Assembly (NCBI RefSeq): GCF_946478885.1
Contig: NZ_CAMLDX010000009.1
Span: 1-56,275 of the forward strand
DNA length: 56,275 bases
From: an uncultured Bacillus sp.
GTDB lineage: Bacteria; Bacillota; Bacilli; Bacillales_B; DSM-18226
Direction: 5' to 3'
The position numbers and the translations under genes were made by a program. Positions within the stretch are counted from its first letter, which is position 1. Each line of letters begins with the position of its first letter. Of the stretch, positions 29,511 to 38,946 are shown one piece after another. Under the pieces are notes generated by a model, which did not search any database, was not told the DNA's origin, and was given only the letters and a program-made list of their open reading frames with translations.

Positions 29511-30467
29511 TTAATCAAACAAAATGCTGACGGATTGTTCTTCATGAACACGAATGATGGCTTCTGCGATAAGTGATGCAATCGACAGATTTTTAATTTT
29601 GCTTATTTGTTTTTCATCAGGTAACGCAATGGAATTCGTCACAACCAGTTCTTTAATCTTAGAATTCTCAATCCGTTCAATCGCCGGTCCGGACAGTACC
29701 GGGTGTGTACAACAAGCATACACCTCTTTGGCACCATTTTCCACCAATGCGCTGGCTGCCAATGTGATGGTTCCCGCGGTATCAATAATATCGTCGATGA
29801 TGATACACACCTTTCCGTCGACATTCCCTACGATATTCATGACTTCCGCAACATTCGGTCTTGGACGGCGTTTATCAATGATCGCAATTGGAGCCTTTAA
29901 TCTTTCAGCTAATTTTCTCGCTCTTGTTACACCGCCGTGGTCAGGTGAAACGACACAAATATCGCCACCAAAATCACGATTCTTAAAGTGCTCTGACAGA
30001 ATGGTCACAGCCATTAAGTGATCGATAGGAATATCAAAGAATCCCTGTATTTGCGGTGCATGCAGATCCAGTGTAATCATGCGGGTCGCACCAGCAGTTT
30101 CAAGCAGATTCGCTACTAATTTTGCCGTAATCGGCTCGCGCGCACGTGCTTTTCTGTCCTGGCGTGCATATCCATAATAAGGCATAACGACACAAATTGT
30201 CTTCGCAGATGCTCTTTTCAGGGCATCAAGCATAATTAATAGCTCCATTAAATGTTCATTGATCGGAGTGTTGGTTGACTGAATCACAAATACATCACAG
30301 CCGCGGATGCTTTCTTCAATATTGATTTGAATCTCCCCGTCACTAAAACGACTAACAGAACATTTTCCCAGTTCTACACCGATATTTTGAGCTATTTCTG
30401 CAGCAAGTGCTCTGTTGGAATTTAGTGAGAACACCTTTAAATTTGGATCTAAGTACTGATTAGACAT
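29511..30467 (-). CDS. prs: Ribose-phosphate pyrophosphokinase
   Basis: It makes PRPP from ribose 5-phosphate and ATP, the precursor for purines, pyrimidines, His and Trp. The 318 residues are class I: GRYAR-type tail absent, [22 protein letters not shown] is the ATP/loop region, [18 protein letters not shown] and [14 protein letters not shown] (PRPP motif) are present. It lies 16 bp after glmU in the conserved glmU-prs-ctc order. Confidence 0.97.
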   Translation of the reverse strand: MSNQYLDPNLKVFSLNSNRALAAEIAQNIGVELGKCSVSRFSDGEIQINIEESIRGCDVFVIQSTNTPINEHLMELLIMLDALKRASAKTICVVMPYYGYARQDRKARAREPITAKLVANLLETAGATRMITLDLHAPQIQGFFDIPIDHLMAVTILSEHFKNRDFGGDICVVSPDHGGVTRARKLAERLKAPIAIIDKRRPRPNVAEVMNIVGNVDGKVCIIIDDIIDTAGTITLAASALVENGAKEVYACCTHPVLSGPAIERIENSKIKELVVTNSIALPDEKQISKIKNLSIASLIAEAIIRVHEEQSVSILFD

Positions 30468-30483
30468 GTTGACCTCCAGTTGC

Positions 30484-31857
30484 TTATTTATTGATATTTA
30501 GTTTTTGTACATAATTCTCTTTATTTACCTGCCGCGCGCGGGCAAGCGCGAGAGCGTCCCCAGGGACATTCTCCGTGATCGTTGAACCTGCTGCTACATA
30601 GGCGCCTTCTCCGACTGTAACAGGGGCAATCAAATTAGAATTGCAGCCGATGAATACTCCATCCTCGATTTTCGTTAAATATTTATTTTTTCCATCGTAA
30701 TTCACCGTGATAGAACCGCAGCCGATATTTACATTGCTTCCAACCTCAGCATCTCCAATATAGCTTAAATGCGATGCCTTGCTTCCTTTTCCAAAGACAG
30801 CCTTTTTAATTTCAACAAAGTTGCCGATCTTCACATCATCCAAAATTTTGGATTGCGGACGAATATGGGCAAAAGGACCAATATGAACATTCAATCCGAT
30901 TTGACTATTGAATGCAGCCGATTGGCGGATAACGGTTGCATCACCTATCAGGCAATCCATGATTTCACTGTTTGGTCCGATTTGGCAGTCCGAACCGATG
31001 ATTGATTTTCCGCCAATCACAGTTCCCGGCATGACGACAGTATCAGCCCCAATTTCAACCTCTGAACCGATATAGGTAGTCAGCGGATCCATAATGGTTA
31101 CCCCATTCTGCATATGTTGCCGGTTAATTCGCTGTCTCATGATTCTTTCCGCTTCAGCAAGAGCCATTCTGTCATTGACCCCCAGTGTTTCCTCAAAATC
31201 GCCTGTTTGGAAGGCCGAAACGACATTACCTTTGTTTTTCAGAATTTCGATAACATCCGGCAAATAATACTCGCCCTGTACATTATCATTGGTCACTTCA
31301 TTTAACGCTTCAAATAAAGCTTGATTATCAAAGCAATACGTACCTGTATTTATTTCACAAATTAATCGCTCTTCCTGTGACGCATCTTTGTGTTCAACTA
31401 TTTTTTCAACTAGGCCTGTTTCATTTCTTACAATGCGGCCATATCCTGTTGGGTCAAGAGCCTGTGCAGTTAATACCGTTACCTTAGCACCTTGTTCTTC
31501 ATGATGCTTGAAAAGAGCCTCCATCGTTTCAGCTTTCATAAGCGGTGTATCCCCGCAAACAACAAGCACAGTCCCTTGTTTATTGCTTAATAGTTCCTTA
31601 GCCTGCAATACTGCATGACCTGTACCAAGCTGCTTTTCCTGAAGTACATATTGGCATTGCTCGCCAAGCTCTGCCTTTACTTTCTCCGCACCATGACCAA
31701 TAACAGTGACAATTTGTTCGATATTAAGCTTTGTGATTTGATCCATCACATGTTGTACCATCGGTTTTCCGCAAACAGGGTGAAGAACTTTATAAAGCTT
31801 TGACTTCATTCTCGTCCCCTGGCCTGCTGCTAAAACCACTGCATAACGAGTAAGCAT
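30484..31857 (-). CDS. glmU: Bifunctional GlcNAc-1-P uridyltransferase / glucosamine-1-P acetyltransferase
   Basis: It makes UDP-GlcNAc for peptidoglycan and teichoic acids (gcaD). The start [25 protein letters not shown] at 31857 has GGAGG at 7 bp; 457 residues. The N-terminal uridyltransferase holds [19 protein letters not shown] and GDTPL; the C-terminal left-handed beta-helix with hexapeptide repeats holds the acetyltransferase site [21 protein letters not shown]. It is likely cotranscribed with prs. Confidence 0.97.
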   Translation of the reverse strand: MLTRYAVVLAAGQGTRMKSKLYKVLHPVCGKPMVQHVMDQITKLNIEQIVTVIGHGAEKVKAELGEQCQYVLQEKQLGTGHAVLQAKELLSNKQGTVLVVCGDTPLMKAETMEALFKHHEEQGAKVTVLTAQALDPTGYGRIVRNETGLVEKIVEHKDASQEERLICEINTGTYCFDNQALFEALNEVTNDNVQGEYYLPDVIEILKNKGNVVSAFQTGDFEETLGVNDRMALAEAERIMRQRINRQHMQNGVTIMDPLTTYIGSEVEIGADTVVMPGTVIGGKSIIGSDCQIGPNSEIMDCLIGDATVIRQSAAFNSQIGLNVHIGPFAHIRPQSKILDDVKIGNFVEIKKAVFGKGSKASHLSYIGDAEVGSNVNIGCGSITVNYDGKNKYLTKIEDGVFIGCNSNLIAPVTVGEGAYVAAGSTITENVPGDALALARARQVNKENYVQKLNINK

Positions 31858-31891
31858 GAATTGGCCTCCAATTACCTTTTTATCCAATAAA

Positions 31892-31920
31892 ATATTATCT
31901 TAAATACCTTGCTATTTCAA
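31892..31920 (-). promoter_or_regulatory. glmU-prs promoter with overlapping inverted repeat
   Basis: On the minus strand TTGAAA (31915-31920), 17 bp, and TAATAT (31892-31897). TACCTTG CTATTT CAAGGTA, a 7-bp inverted repeat (about 31903-31922), covers the -35 and could be an operator. Confidence 0.65.
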
Positions 31921-32051
31921 GGTAAGAAAAAGAGGGAATTTTTTTTAAAAAAGAAGAAAAGAGGATAAAGGCCTGTAAACATTGGGAGAGAAGGATAATC
32001 GTTAATATTTTTCAGGCAGGAGAAATAGGTCCATTCTTTGTTTCCTGACAT

Positions 32052-32084
32052 AAAAAAGAGCCTTGCTTATTGAAGAAGGCTCTT
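32052..32084 (-). terminator. spoVG terminator
   Basis: On the minus strand AAGAGCCTT (32076-32084) and AAGGCTCTT (32056-32064) form a 9-bp stem, followed by U4 and A. It lies about 20 bp past the spoVG stop. Confidence 0.9.
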
Positions 32085-32102
32085 GATGTTATTCTTTTAT
32101 GC

Positions 32103-32393
32103 CTACGAAGCCCCAGCTTCTTCAAATTCCACTTCTACTTCACCTAAACGGTGGTACTCTGTCAACACTGCTTCTTGAATTTTACCACGTGTTCCGGAGT
32201 TAATTGGGTGGGCGATATCGCGAAATTCACCATCTGGTGTACGTTTACTAGGCATGGCAACAAACAAGCCATTGTTCCCATCAATAACGCGAATATCATG
32301 AACGACAAACTCGTTATCTAACGTAATAGATGCGATGGCTCTCATGCGTCCATCCGTATTCACACGGCGTAATCTTACGTCAGTTACTTCCAT
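32103..32393 (-). CDS. spoVG: Septation regulator / RNA-binding protein SpoVG
   Basis: SpoVG is a small conserved protein affecting septation and spore cortex in Bacillus and RNA/DNA binding elsewhere. The 96 residues begin [23 protein letters not shown] and contain [22 protein letters not shown], both SpoVG signatures. GGTGG lies 8 bp before ATG. The promoter is sigma-H, and a terminator follows the gene. Confidence 0.98.
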   Translation of the reverse strand: MEVTDVRLRRVNTDGRMRAIASITLDNEFVVHDIRVIDGNNGLFVAMPSKRTPDGEFRDIAHPINSGTRGKIQEAVLTEYHRLGEVEVEFEEAGAS

Positions 32394-32438
32394 TTTTTGT
32401 TCACCACCTTTACGTAATTTTACTTTTTCTAGTTTAAT

Positions 32439-32467
32439 TAATTCAACGGAATTTTCCTTTCTCCTGC
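32439..32467 (-). promoter_or_regulatory. spoVG sigma-H promoter
   Basis: On the minus strand GCAGGAGAA (32459-32467), 11 bp, and GTTGAATTA (32439-32447), fitting the sigma-H consensus RnAGGAwWW-N11-12-RnnGAATWW with one mismatch. This is the arrangement known for B. subtilis spoVG. Confidence 0.85.
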
Positions 32468-32557
32468 TTAATAATTAAAATTTTTGGAAAAAAATAGACA
32501 AAACAATGAATTCTGAAAATAAATATCATTTAAAAGCTTTATAAGGTAATTAACATG

Positions 32558-32587
32558 AAAAAAACGCCCGTTATTATTTAACGAGCG
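32558..32587 (-). terminator. ridA terminator built on its last codons
   Basis: On the minus strand CGCTCGTTA (32579-32587) pairs with TAACGGGCG (32565-32573), followed by U7 (32558-32564). The 5' arm contains the final codons and stop of ridA. Confidence 0.88.
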
Positions 32588-32948
32588 CAATTACTTCAAT
32601 TTCCACTAAAGCATCTTTAGGCAGACGAGCTACCTCTACACATGATCTTGCTGGTTTATGTGAGCTGAAATATTCCCCGTAAACCTCATTGACTGTTCCG
32701 AAATCGTTCATATCCTTAATAAATACCGTTGCTTTTACTACTGTTTCAAGCGATGCTCCTGCTTCTTTTAAAACAGCCTGAAGATTTTTAAATACTTGGT
32801 GTGTCTGTTCTTTTACACTTCCATTGACCATAACACCTTCAGCCGTTAATGGAATCTGGCCGGAACTGAAAAACAAATTATTAACGGTCAGTCCTTGTGA
32901 ATATGGTCCAATCGCTGCAGGAGCCTCTTTTGTACTTACTACTCGCAT
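32574..32948 (-). CDS. ridA: RidA-type enamine/imine deaminase (YabJ)
   Basis: It hydrolyses reactive enamines formed by PLP enzymes; in B. subtilis YabJ is also needed for full PurR-dependent adenine repression. In 124 residues: [22 protein letters not shown], and the active-site arginine segment [13 protein letters not shown]. It lies 82 bp downstream of purR, as in B. subtilis. Confidence 0.95.
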   Translation of the reverse strand: MRVVSTKEAPAAIGPYSQGLTVNNLFFSSGQIPLTAEGVMVNGSVKEQTHQVFKNLQAVLKEAGASLETVVKATVFIKDMNDFGTVNEVYGEYFSSHKPARSCVEVARLPKDALVEIEVIALVK

Positions 32949-33030
32949 TATGTAATACCCTCCGCTCTCCTTATTTATCTCTCACCATCATTCGATGTGT
33001 GAGATCATGTGTTTAATTATAAGATAAGCA

Positions 33031-33852
33031 TCACTTTTCTGAAAAGTAATTTCCCTCACACATTTTGATTTGTTTTTGCTTTAAATCCACGTCTTTCAGC
33101 CTGATTAACGAAAGGTACTCATCAACCAGACGTCCTTCAGCCTGTTCTGCCTCGACTAATACCGCAATCCCCACAACATTGGTCCGGAACTCTTCAAGCA
33201 TATTGACCATGCCGTTTACCGTACCGCCCGCCTTCATAAAATCATCCACAATAAGCACGTTCAAATCCGCATCTAAGCTTCTTTTAGACAGAGACATTGT
33301 TTGGATTCGATTCGTCGAGCCAGAAACATAATTGATGCTGACTGTCGGTCCCTCCGTGACGATGCTATCGCGGCGGACAATCACAACAGGAACATTTAAA
33401 TAATTTGCAACAGAATAGGCTAGAGGAATCCCTTTTGTCGCTATCGTCATGACAACATCAACCGGTGTAGTGCAGTATTTAGAGGCAATCATCCGCCCAA
33501 CTTTCTGCACAATGGACGGGTCACCTAAAATATCTGTCATATACAAGTATCCTCCAGGAAGAAGTCTGGCGGGGCTTGTCATTTTTTCACAAAGTTGATG
33601 AATAAACTGCCTTGCTTCTTCAATATTTTCCTGAACCTGATACTTTACTCCGCCTGCCGCACCCGAAACCGTTTGCAGAGTCCCAATTCCCCTTGCTTCA
33701 AAAACTTCCTTAATGATGGCTAAATCCTCACTGATAGAGGATTTAGCGGAACTGTACCGCTCTGCAAAAAACGTAAGGGGGACTAGTTTTCTAGGATGTT
33801 TTAATAAATAATCTGTCATATCTATCAGCCGTTCACTTCTGCGAAATTTCAC
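33031..33852 (-). CDS. purR: Purine operon repressor PurR
   Basis: This repressor of purine genes is relieved by PRPP. Its 273 residues hold an N-terminal winged helix (MKFRRSERLIDMTDYLLKHP then SSISEDLAIIKEVFE) and a C-terminal phosphoribosyltransferase-like domain with the PRPP motif VLIVDDFMKAGGTVNGM. It probably lacks catalysis, as in the family. PurBox-like sites and a promoter upstream point to autoregulation. The ispE-purR-ridA order is conserved. Confidence 0.96.
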   Translation of the reverse strand: MKFRRSERLIDMTDYLLKHPRKLVPLTFFAERYSSAKSSISEDLAIIKEVFEARGIGTLQTVSGAAGGVKYQVQENIEEARQFIHQLCEKMTSPARLLPGGYLYMTDILGDPSIVQKVGRMIASKYCTTPVDVVMTIATKGIPLAYSVANYLNVPVVIVRRDSIVTEGPTVSINYVSGSTNRIQTMSLSKRSLDADLNVLIVDDFMKAGGTVNGMVNMLEEFRTNVVGIAVLVEAEQAEGRLVDEYLSLIRLKDVDLKQKQIKMCEGNYFSEK

Positions 33853-33867
33853 TGTTCACCCTCCCTT

Positions 33868-33912
33868 AAAACCGAATAATTTAAGGTTAATATAACACCA
33901 ATATACGGTTTT
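33868..33912 (-). promoter_or_regulatory. Paired PurBoxes upstream of purR
   Basis: AAAACCGAATAAT (33868-33880) matches the PurBox AWWWCCGAACWWT at 12 of 13 positions. An inverted copy (33900-33912, minus strand AAAACCGTATATT) matches at 11 of 13. The gap is 19 bp, slightly longer than the usual 16-17. The pair flanks the promoter -10. Confidence 0.65.
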
Positions 33913-33918
33913 AATCAA
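33889..33918 (-). promoter_or_regulatory. purR promoter (sigma-A)
   Basis: On the minus strand TTGATT (33913-33918), 18 bp, and TATATT (33889-33894). The -35 is inside the last codons of ispE. Confidence 0.65.
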
Positions 33919-34780
33919 GAGTCTCTTGCTCTCCCAGTATCCTTACAGCAAATACCTGATCACAAAATCCTCTCAGCCCATTATACACCCTCTGCATTCT
34001 CGAATCATGCTGAATCAGCCCGAAAACCGTCGGACCGCTTCCGCTCATTAATACGGCATCGGCACCAAAACGTTTTATCTGTTCCTTGATTAAGGAAACC
34101 TCTGGATGTAGCTTAAAAGTAACATCCTCCAGTACATTTCCAAGATTTGAGCATACCCCTGCAAAGTCGTTCTTTTCGATCGCTTCAATCATTTTCTTTG
34201 TATCAGGGTGCCGGATCCCATTTAAGCTTAATCGACGATAAACATCTGCTGTCGAAACACCGATGAAGGGTTTTGCCAAAACAACCCAGCAGGTTGGCGG
34301 CGGGGATAGCGGCGAAATGATTTCCCCTCTTCCTTTCGCCAGTGCAGTGCCTCCGTACACACAAAAGGATACATCCGAGCCAATCTCCGCTCCCAGTTCA
34401 GCTAATTCGTCAAGGTTCAGTCCAAGGTTCCACAGCTTATTTAGCCCCCTCAGAGTAGCTGCAGCATCACTGCTCCCACCAGCTAATCCGGCCGCAACAG
34501 GGATATTTTTTTCAATCGTGATGGCAACTCCTTTGTCAACGGAAAACCGTTCCTGAAGCAGCTTGGCTGCCTGATAAGCTAAATTCCGCTGATCATCGGG
34601 CACAAAACGGTTATGTGAAAGGATGTGAATCTCCTTTTTGTTCAATAAGGTTAGTTCTAAACGATCTGCTAGATCAATCGTTGTCATAATCATTTCCACT
34701 TCATGATATCCATCAGGCCGTTTATACAAAACATCTAAAGACAAATTGATTTTTGCCGGTGCCTTAACTAAAAGCCTCAA
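33911..34780 (-). CDS. ispE: 4-diphosphocytidyl-2-C-methylerythritol kinase
   Basis: A GHMP kinase of the MEP isoprenoid pathway. TTG at 34780 ([10 protein letters not shown]) is chosen: AGGTGG lies 5 bp upstream and it gives 289 residues, the B. subtilis length; the longer GTG start falls inside the SD. Motifs: [10 protein letters not shown], the ATP loop [17 protein letters not shown] and [10 protein letters not shown]. It is separated from sspF by a terminator and an unusual stem region. Confidence 0.95.
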   Translation of the reverse strand: MRLLVKAPAKINLSLDVLYKRPDGYHEVEMIMTTIDLADRLELTLLNKKEIHILSHNRFVPDDQRNLAYQAAKLLQERFSVDKGVAITIEKNIPVAAGLAGGSSDAAATLRGLNKLWNLGLNLDELAELGAEIGSDVSFCVYGGTALAKGRGEIISPLSPPPTCWVVLAKPFIGVSTADVYRRLSLNGIRHPDTKKMIEAIEKNDFAGVCSNLGNVLEDVTFKLHPEVSLIKEQIKRFGADAVLMSGSGPTVFGLIQHDSRMQRVYNGLRGFCDQVFAVRILGEQETLD

Positions 34781-34990
34781 AAACTCCACCTACTTTTAAA
34801 AATTCAACGACTCCATTTTTTGACCTATTTTACCACAAAATAGCGAAAGTAAGACGTCTCATCCATGATAATCTTTCTACATTCATTAATTTATTATAAA
34901 AGGGGTAGATAAAAGGCGGATTTTATGAAGGAAAAAATCCCAAAAAGCTATCTGGAGGGACAGCCTTTTCCAAGGAAAGACATCTTTTAG
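34781..34990. other. ispE upstream region
   Basis: No gene seen. It contains a third GGACAGCCTT motif (34959-34968) that could pair with the sspF terminator arm, and an extended -10 (TGGTAAAAT on the minus strand, about 34840) that may start ispE. Confidence 0.45.
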
Positions 34991-35036
34991 AAAAACAAGG
35001 CTGTCCGAAAAGGTTTTATTCCTTTCAGGACAGCCT
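34991..35036 (-). terminator. sspF terminator
   Basis: On the minus strand AGGCTGTCC (35028-35036) pairs with GGACAGCCT (34998-35006), extended by CTGAAAGG/CCTTTTCG, and is followed by TGTTTTTC. Confidence 0.85.
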
Positions 35037-35107
35037 CTGCCATAGTGAATTCATTTATTGTTAATCGGTTTTGTTACAAATTAGGGTAACAAAGTGGCAC
35101 GCAAGAG

Positions 35108-35287
35108 TTATCTGCGATTATCCAAGAGATTTTGTTCAGCTATCTCAATAGCTCTTTTCACCATATTGCCTGCATCGCGGGCCTTAATTCCTCCCCAGCC
35201 TTCTTTCTGAACGACATCATAAAACCCCAGTTCTTTTGCAAGCTCCTCTTTTAATCCTTCAGACATAATACCTCTTTTTCTGCCCAT
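35108..35287 (-). CDS. sspF: Small acid-soluble spore protein, alpha/beta type (SspF)
   Basis: It saturates spore DNA to protect it in dormancy. The 59-residue frame begins [20 protein letters not shown] and contains [34 protein letters not shown], with the GPR-cleaved signature region typical of alpha/beta SASPs. Start ATG at 35287 has AAAGGGG at 7-8 bp. In B. subtilis sspF lies between ispE and veg, as here. A sigma-G promoter was not identified with confidence. Confidence 0.96.
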   Translation of the reverse strand: MGRKRGIMSEGLKEELAKELGFYDVVQKEGWGGIKARDAGNMVKRAIEIAEQNLLDNRR

Positions 35288-35413
35288 CCTTAACAGCCCC
35301 TTTCATCACCATGGCATTAGTTAGTATTGAAAGATTTATACTGTTTATGACGGGGAAATTAAGGCAAATACCAAACAGGAACGCAACTTGCTTTACGATG
35401 ACTTCATCGTAAC

Positions 35414-35447
35414 AAAAAATAAAACGGCGAACCAGTGCTCACCGTTT
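35414..35447 (-). terminator. veg terminator
   Basis: On the minus strand AAACGGTGA (35439-35447) pairs with TCGCCGTTT (35422-35430), with one G-U pair, then TATTTTTTG. Confidence 0.88.
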
Positions 35448-35457
35448 AGAACCTTTA

Positions 35458-35721
35458 TTAACTTAAAGCAACCTGTCCTGATGTATCTTCATAGAAGGTA
35501 ATTTGCACTGTTTCAGTAAGCACATCCGCATAACTATATGAAACACGTTCAAATGCATTCTCCTCTTGATCCAATTCAATTACAAATACAGATGGATAAG
35601 TCTCTGCCAGAACCCCTGAACGTTCAATCGTTTTCCGTCTTCCACCATTGGCCTTGAGCAAAAGCCTTTTTCCCAAATTTGAATCAAGTGCTTTCTTAAT
35701 ATCCAATAAAGTTTTTGCCAC
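35458..35721 (-). CDS. veg: Veg protein (biofilm-related)
   Basis: Veg is highly transcribed in B. subtilis and promotes matrix gene expression via SinR. GTG at 35721 gives 87 residues beginning [20 protein letters not shown], continuing [31 protein letters not shown]. The SD AGGTGG is 6 bp upstream; the five residues before it (MRWIV) are not likely translated. Very strong tandem promoters and a terminator make it a single gene. Confidence 0.96.
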   Translation of the reverse strand: MAKTLLDIKKALDSNLGKRLLLKANGGRRKTIERSGVLAETYPSVFVIELDQEENAFERVSYSYADVLTETVQITFYEDTSGQVALS

Positions 35722-35743
35722 AACGATCCACCTCACTATGTTA

Positions 35744-35772
35744 AGTATATAACAATGTTAAAAAAAAGTCAA
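35744..35772 (-). promoter_or_regulatory. veg promoter P2 (proximal)
   Basis: On the minus strand TTGACT (35767-35772), 17 bp, and TATACT (35744-35749). Confidence 0.85.
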
Positions 35773-35784
35773 TTAAAAGTATAA

Positions 35785-35814
35785 ATTATAACAGTTTTTA
35801 AAAAATAAAGTCAA
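35785..35814 (-). promoter_or_regulatory. veg promoter P1 (distal)
   Basis: On the minus strand TTGACT (35809-35814), 18 bp, and TATAAT (35785-35790). With P2 it forms a tandem pair 41 bp apart, suiting high expression. Confidence 0.85.
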
Positions 35815-35976
35815 CATATTTTCTTCTACAATTTATCCTTTTTTTCTACAATTTTATGATGCCCTATTTTGTAATAATTATGTATGGCTTTACCAACTTT
35901 AAAACACCCCCTGCCGCTTCGTGCGAAGAGATGCTCTAAAATGGTCTCCATAAAATGGGAATGATCTTCAATAAAA

Positions 35977-36009
35977 GAAAATAAGCCGTTTTATAGCAAA
36001 ACGACTTAT
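35977..36009 (-). terminator. yabG terminator, overlapping its stop
   Basis: On the minus strand ATAAGTCGTTTT (35998-36009) pairs with AAAACGGCTTAT (35981-35992), followed by TTTC. The yabG stop is in the 5' arm. Confidence 0.82.
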
Positions 36010-36893
36010 GGCAGTTCACTATTGCTCCCGCTGTTTTTTGGCATTCCTGTTCTAAGAATTCCACGGGTCTCAATTCCGCCCAATCCTTTTTCACCGGTCA
36101 ATGTATTCCTTAGGACATCCCATACATTGATTCTTTCCATAAATGGGGTGAAGCTGATCTTTGCAACAATATATACCGGATCCAGAGCATGAATATTGAC
36201 ACGGGAAGGAGAACTAGCAAAGTTTGCTCCTGCATAAATCAGCGACTCAAAATGAGACTGGCAAGCTCCTGCAAAAATCACCAATTGATCAAGGCTGGGA
36301 ATTTTTCTCCTTGCCTCCCTTACCGTTAAACCGAAGTGCTTGGAATGGCGATATGCATTTAAATCATGTATCTCTCCTTTTGATTTAGTGTAAGCATCAT
36401 GTCCGGTGATGACTAATATATCTGGACGATAATAATCAATCAGCTGTCCGATTCTGCTTGGCATTTCCTTCTCATTGCAATGAATCCCGGTTACCGGAAT
36501 GCCGATTCTTTCGTAGAGAGCTAAACATTTATTTAAATAAACCGGGTCGCCATCTAAATGAAGTACCTTTCCCGGGATTTGGAAATAATTATAGGATTTT
36601 GCATATCCTCCCGTTGATTCGAATTCATGCTTTTCCTGCAGTAAATGAATATCCTGCCGGAATAATTCAAAGGACTGCTCTTCTAAAGAGCGAAACTGCT
36701 GCGATTTTTTCTTACGCTCTGTTTGATCAATGCGAACCAGATCCTCATAAGGAGCATCAGCAACCAAACGGAAATCCTCCCCGTACAGGATCGCCTCTTT
36801 GCCATTTCTGCCCTCTTTTATATCAATGACCCTAAATAAGATATCACAATTATAAGAGAGTCTCCCAACAATATCCATTTTATTTATGCCCAT
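36006..36893 (-). CDS. yabG: Sporulation-specific protease YabG
   Basis: It processes spore coat and cortex proteins under sigma-K. The ATG of MGINKMDIVGRLSYNCDILF at 36893 is chosen because AGGAG lies 8 bp upstream; a GTG three codons earlier overlaps the SD. The 295 residues contain KIYRPDILVITGHDAY-type core (YYRPDILVITGHDAYTKSKG) and IFAGACQSHFESLIYAGANF ASSPSR, the YabG catalytic-domain pattern. It lies between veg and ksgA as in B. subtilis. Confidence 0.93.
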   Translation of the reverse strand: MGINKMDIVGRLSYNCDILFRVIDIKEGRNGKEAILYGEDFRLVADAPYEDLVRIDQTERKKKSQQFRSLEEQSFELFRQDIHLLQEKHEFESTGGYAKSYNYFQIPGKVLHLDGDPVYLNKCLALYERIGIPVTGIHCNEKEMPSRIGQLIDYYRPDILVITGHDAYTKSKGEIHDLNAYRHSKHFGLTVREARRKIPSLDQLVIFAGACQSHFESLIYAGANFASSPSRVNIHALDPVYIVAKISFTPFMERINVWDVLRNTLTGEKGLGGIETRGILRTGMPKNSGSNSELP

Positions 36894-36944
36894 CGGCGTC
36901 ACTCCTGCAATTAAATCTTCAAGTTCAAGTCTAAGTCTCTGTCA

Positions 36945-36974
36945 TAAAGTATGCAGAAGTCCATTAATCTGTGC
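36945..36974 (-). promoter_or_regulatory. yabG sigma-K promoter
   Basis: On the minus strand GCAC (36971-36974), 17 bp, and CATACTTTA (36945-36953), fitting the sigma-K -10 CATAnnnTA and an AC-type -35. B. subtilis yabG is sigma-K-dependent. Confidence 0.7.
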
Positions 36975-36999
36975 GGAGAATCAATTTAAGGCGCAACGC

Positions 37000-37023
37000 A
37001 AAAAAAACACCCGAAAACGGGTG
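37000..37023 (-). terminator. ksgA terminator
   Basis: On the minus strand CACCCG (37018-37023) TTTT CGGGTG (37008-37013), then U8. It begins directly after the ksgA stop. Confidence 0.9.
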
Positions 37024-38461
<1,438 letters not shown>

Positions 38462-38519
38462 TAAAGCCTCCAAATTTTTTTCATAAAAACGAAACCTTTT
38501 TGTCCTTTGAAACGTCTAT

Positions 38520-38548
38520 ATCATATAAAAGCAAAAATACCTTGTCTA
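38520..38548 (-). promoter_or_regulatory. rnmV-ksgA promoter
   Basis: On the minus strand TAGACA (38543-38548), 17 bp, and TATGAT (38520-38525). Confidence 0.6.
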
Positions 38549-38810
38549 GCGGTAAAGCTGCCCTGGACGCTGCAGTTTTTTAGCGCAGGGAAGAACAGTG
38601 TGTTCGCTTAGACAGCAGATATTTCCTACCTAAGAAAATTTATTTATCCCGCTGTACTATTTTTATTTACAGCCGCCGATGGAATGCTTTGCTACCAGCC
38701 TGGATTTAGATTGTCAGCCGATGTTGCGGCTTTAACGGTTAAAAAAAAAGCTGGCATTCTTTCCCTAAAAACTAACAGCTCTATTATTATAGCGCAATCC
38801 AGAAAAAAAG
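38549..38810. other. Non-coding gap between repeat copy 3 and rnmV
   Basis: No gene could be supported. On the minus strand a TATAAT (38786-38791) is followed within 45 bp by a weak AGCTG...CAGCT stem with a U9 run (about 38740-38779), and there are small hairpins (GCCG CAACAT CGGC). A short RNA is possible but not demonstrated. Confidence 0.35.
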
Positions 38811-38938
38811 AAAAAAAGAGCTATTCCAAAAACAAAGGTGTCAAGCACCACAAAACAGTATCTAGTATCCCTCTGCATTTAATTTGCACGGAATATAGAT
38901 CCCTTGTGGATGCTTGACACCTTATGGGACAGCCCCCT
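38811..38938. repeat. Long-hairpin dispersed repeat, copy 3 (also yabE terminator)
   Basis: The left arm AAAGGTGTCAAGCACCACAA with CAGTATC after it is mirrored by the right arm TTGTGGATGCTTGACACC TTATGGGACAGCCCCC. A7 at the left gives U7 for minus-strand transcripts. It lies 8 bp past the yabE stop. Confidence 0.85.
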
Positions 38939-38946
38939 AAACTGAT

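Noticed and set aside
38684..38917. 77-codon plus-strand frame before repeat copy 3
   Set aside because: It spans non-coding sequence and the left arm of the repeat, with no ribosome site.
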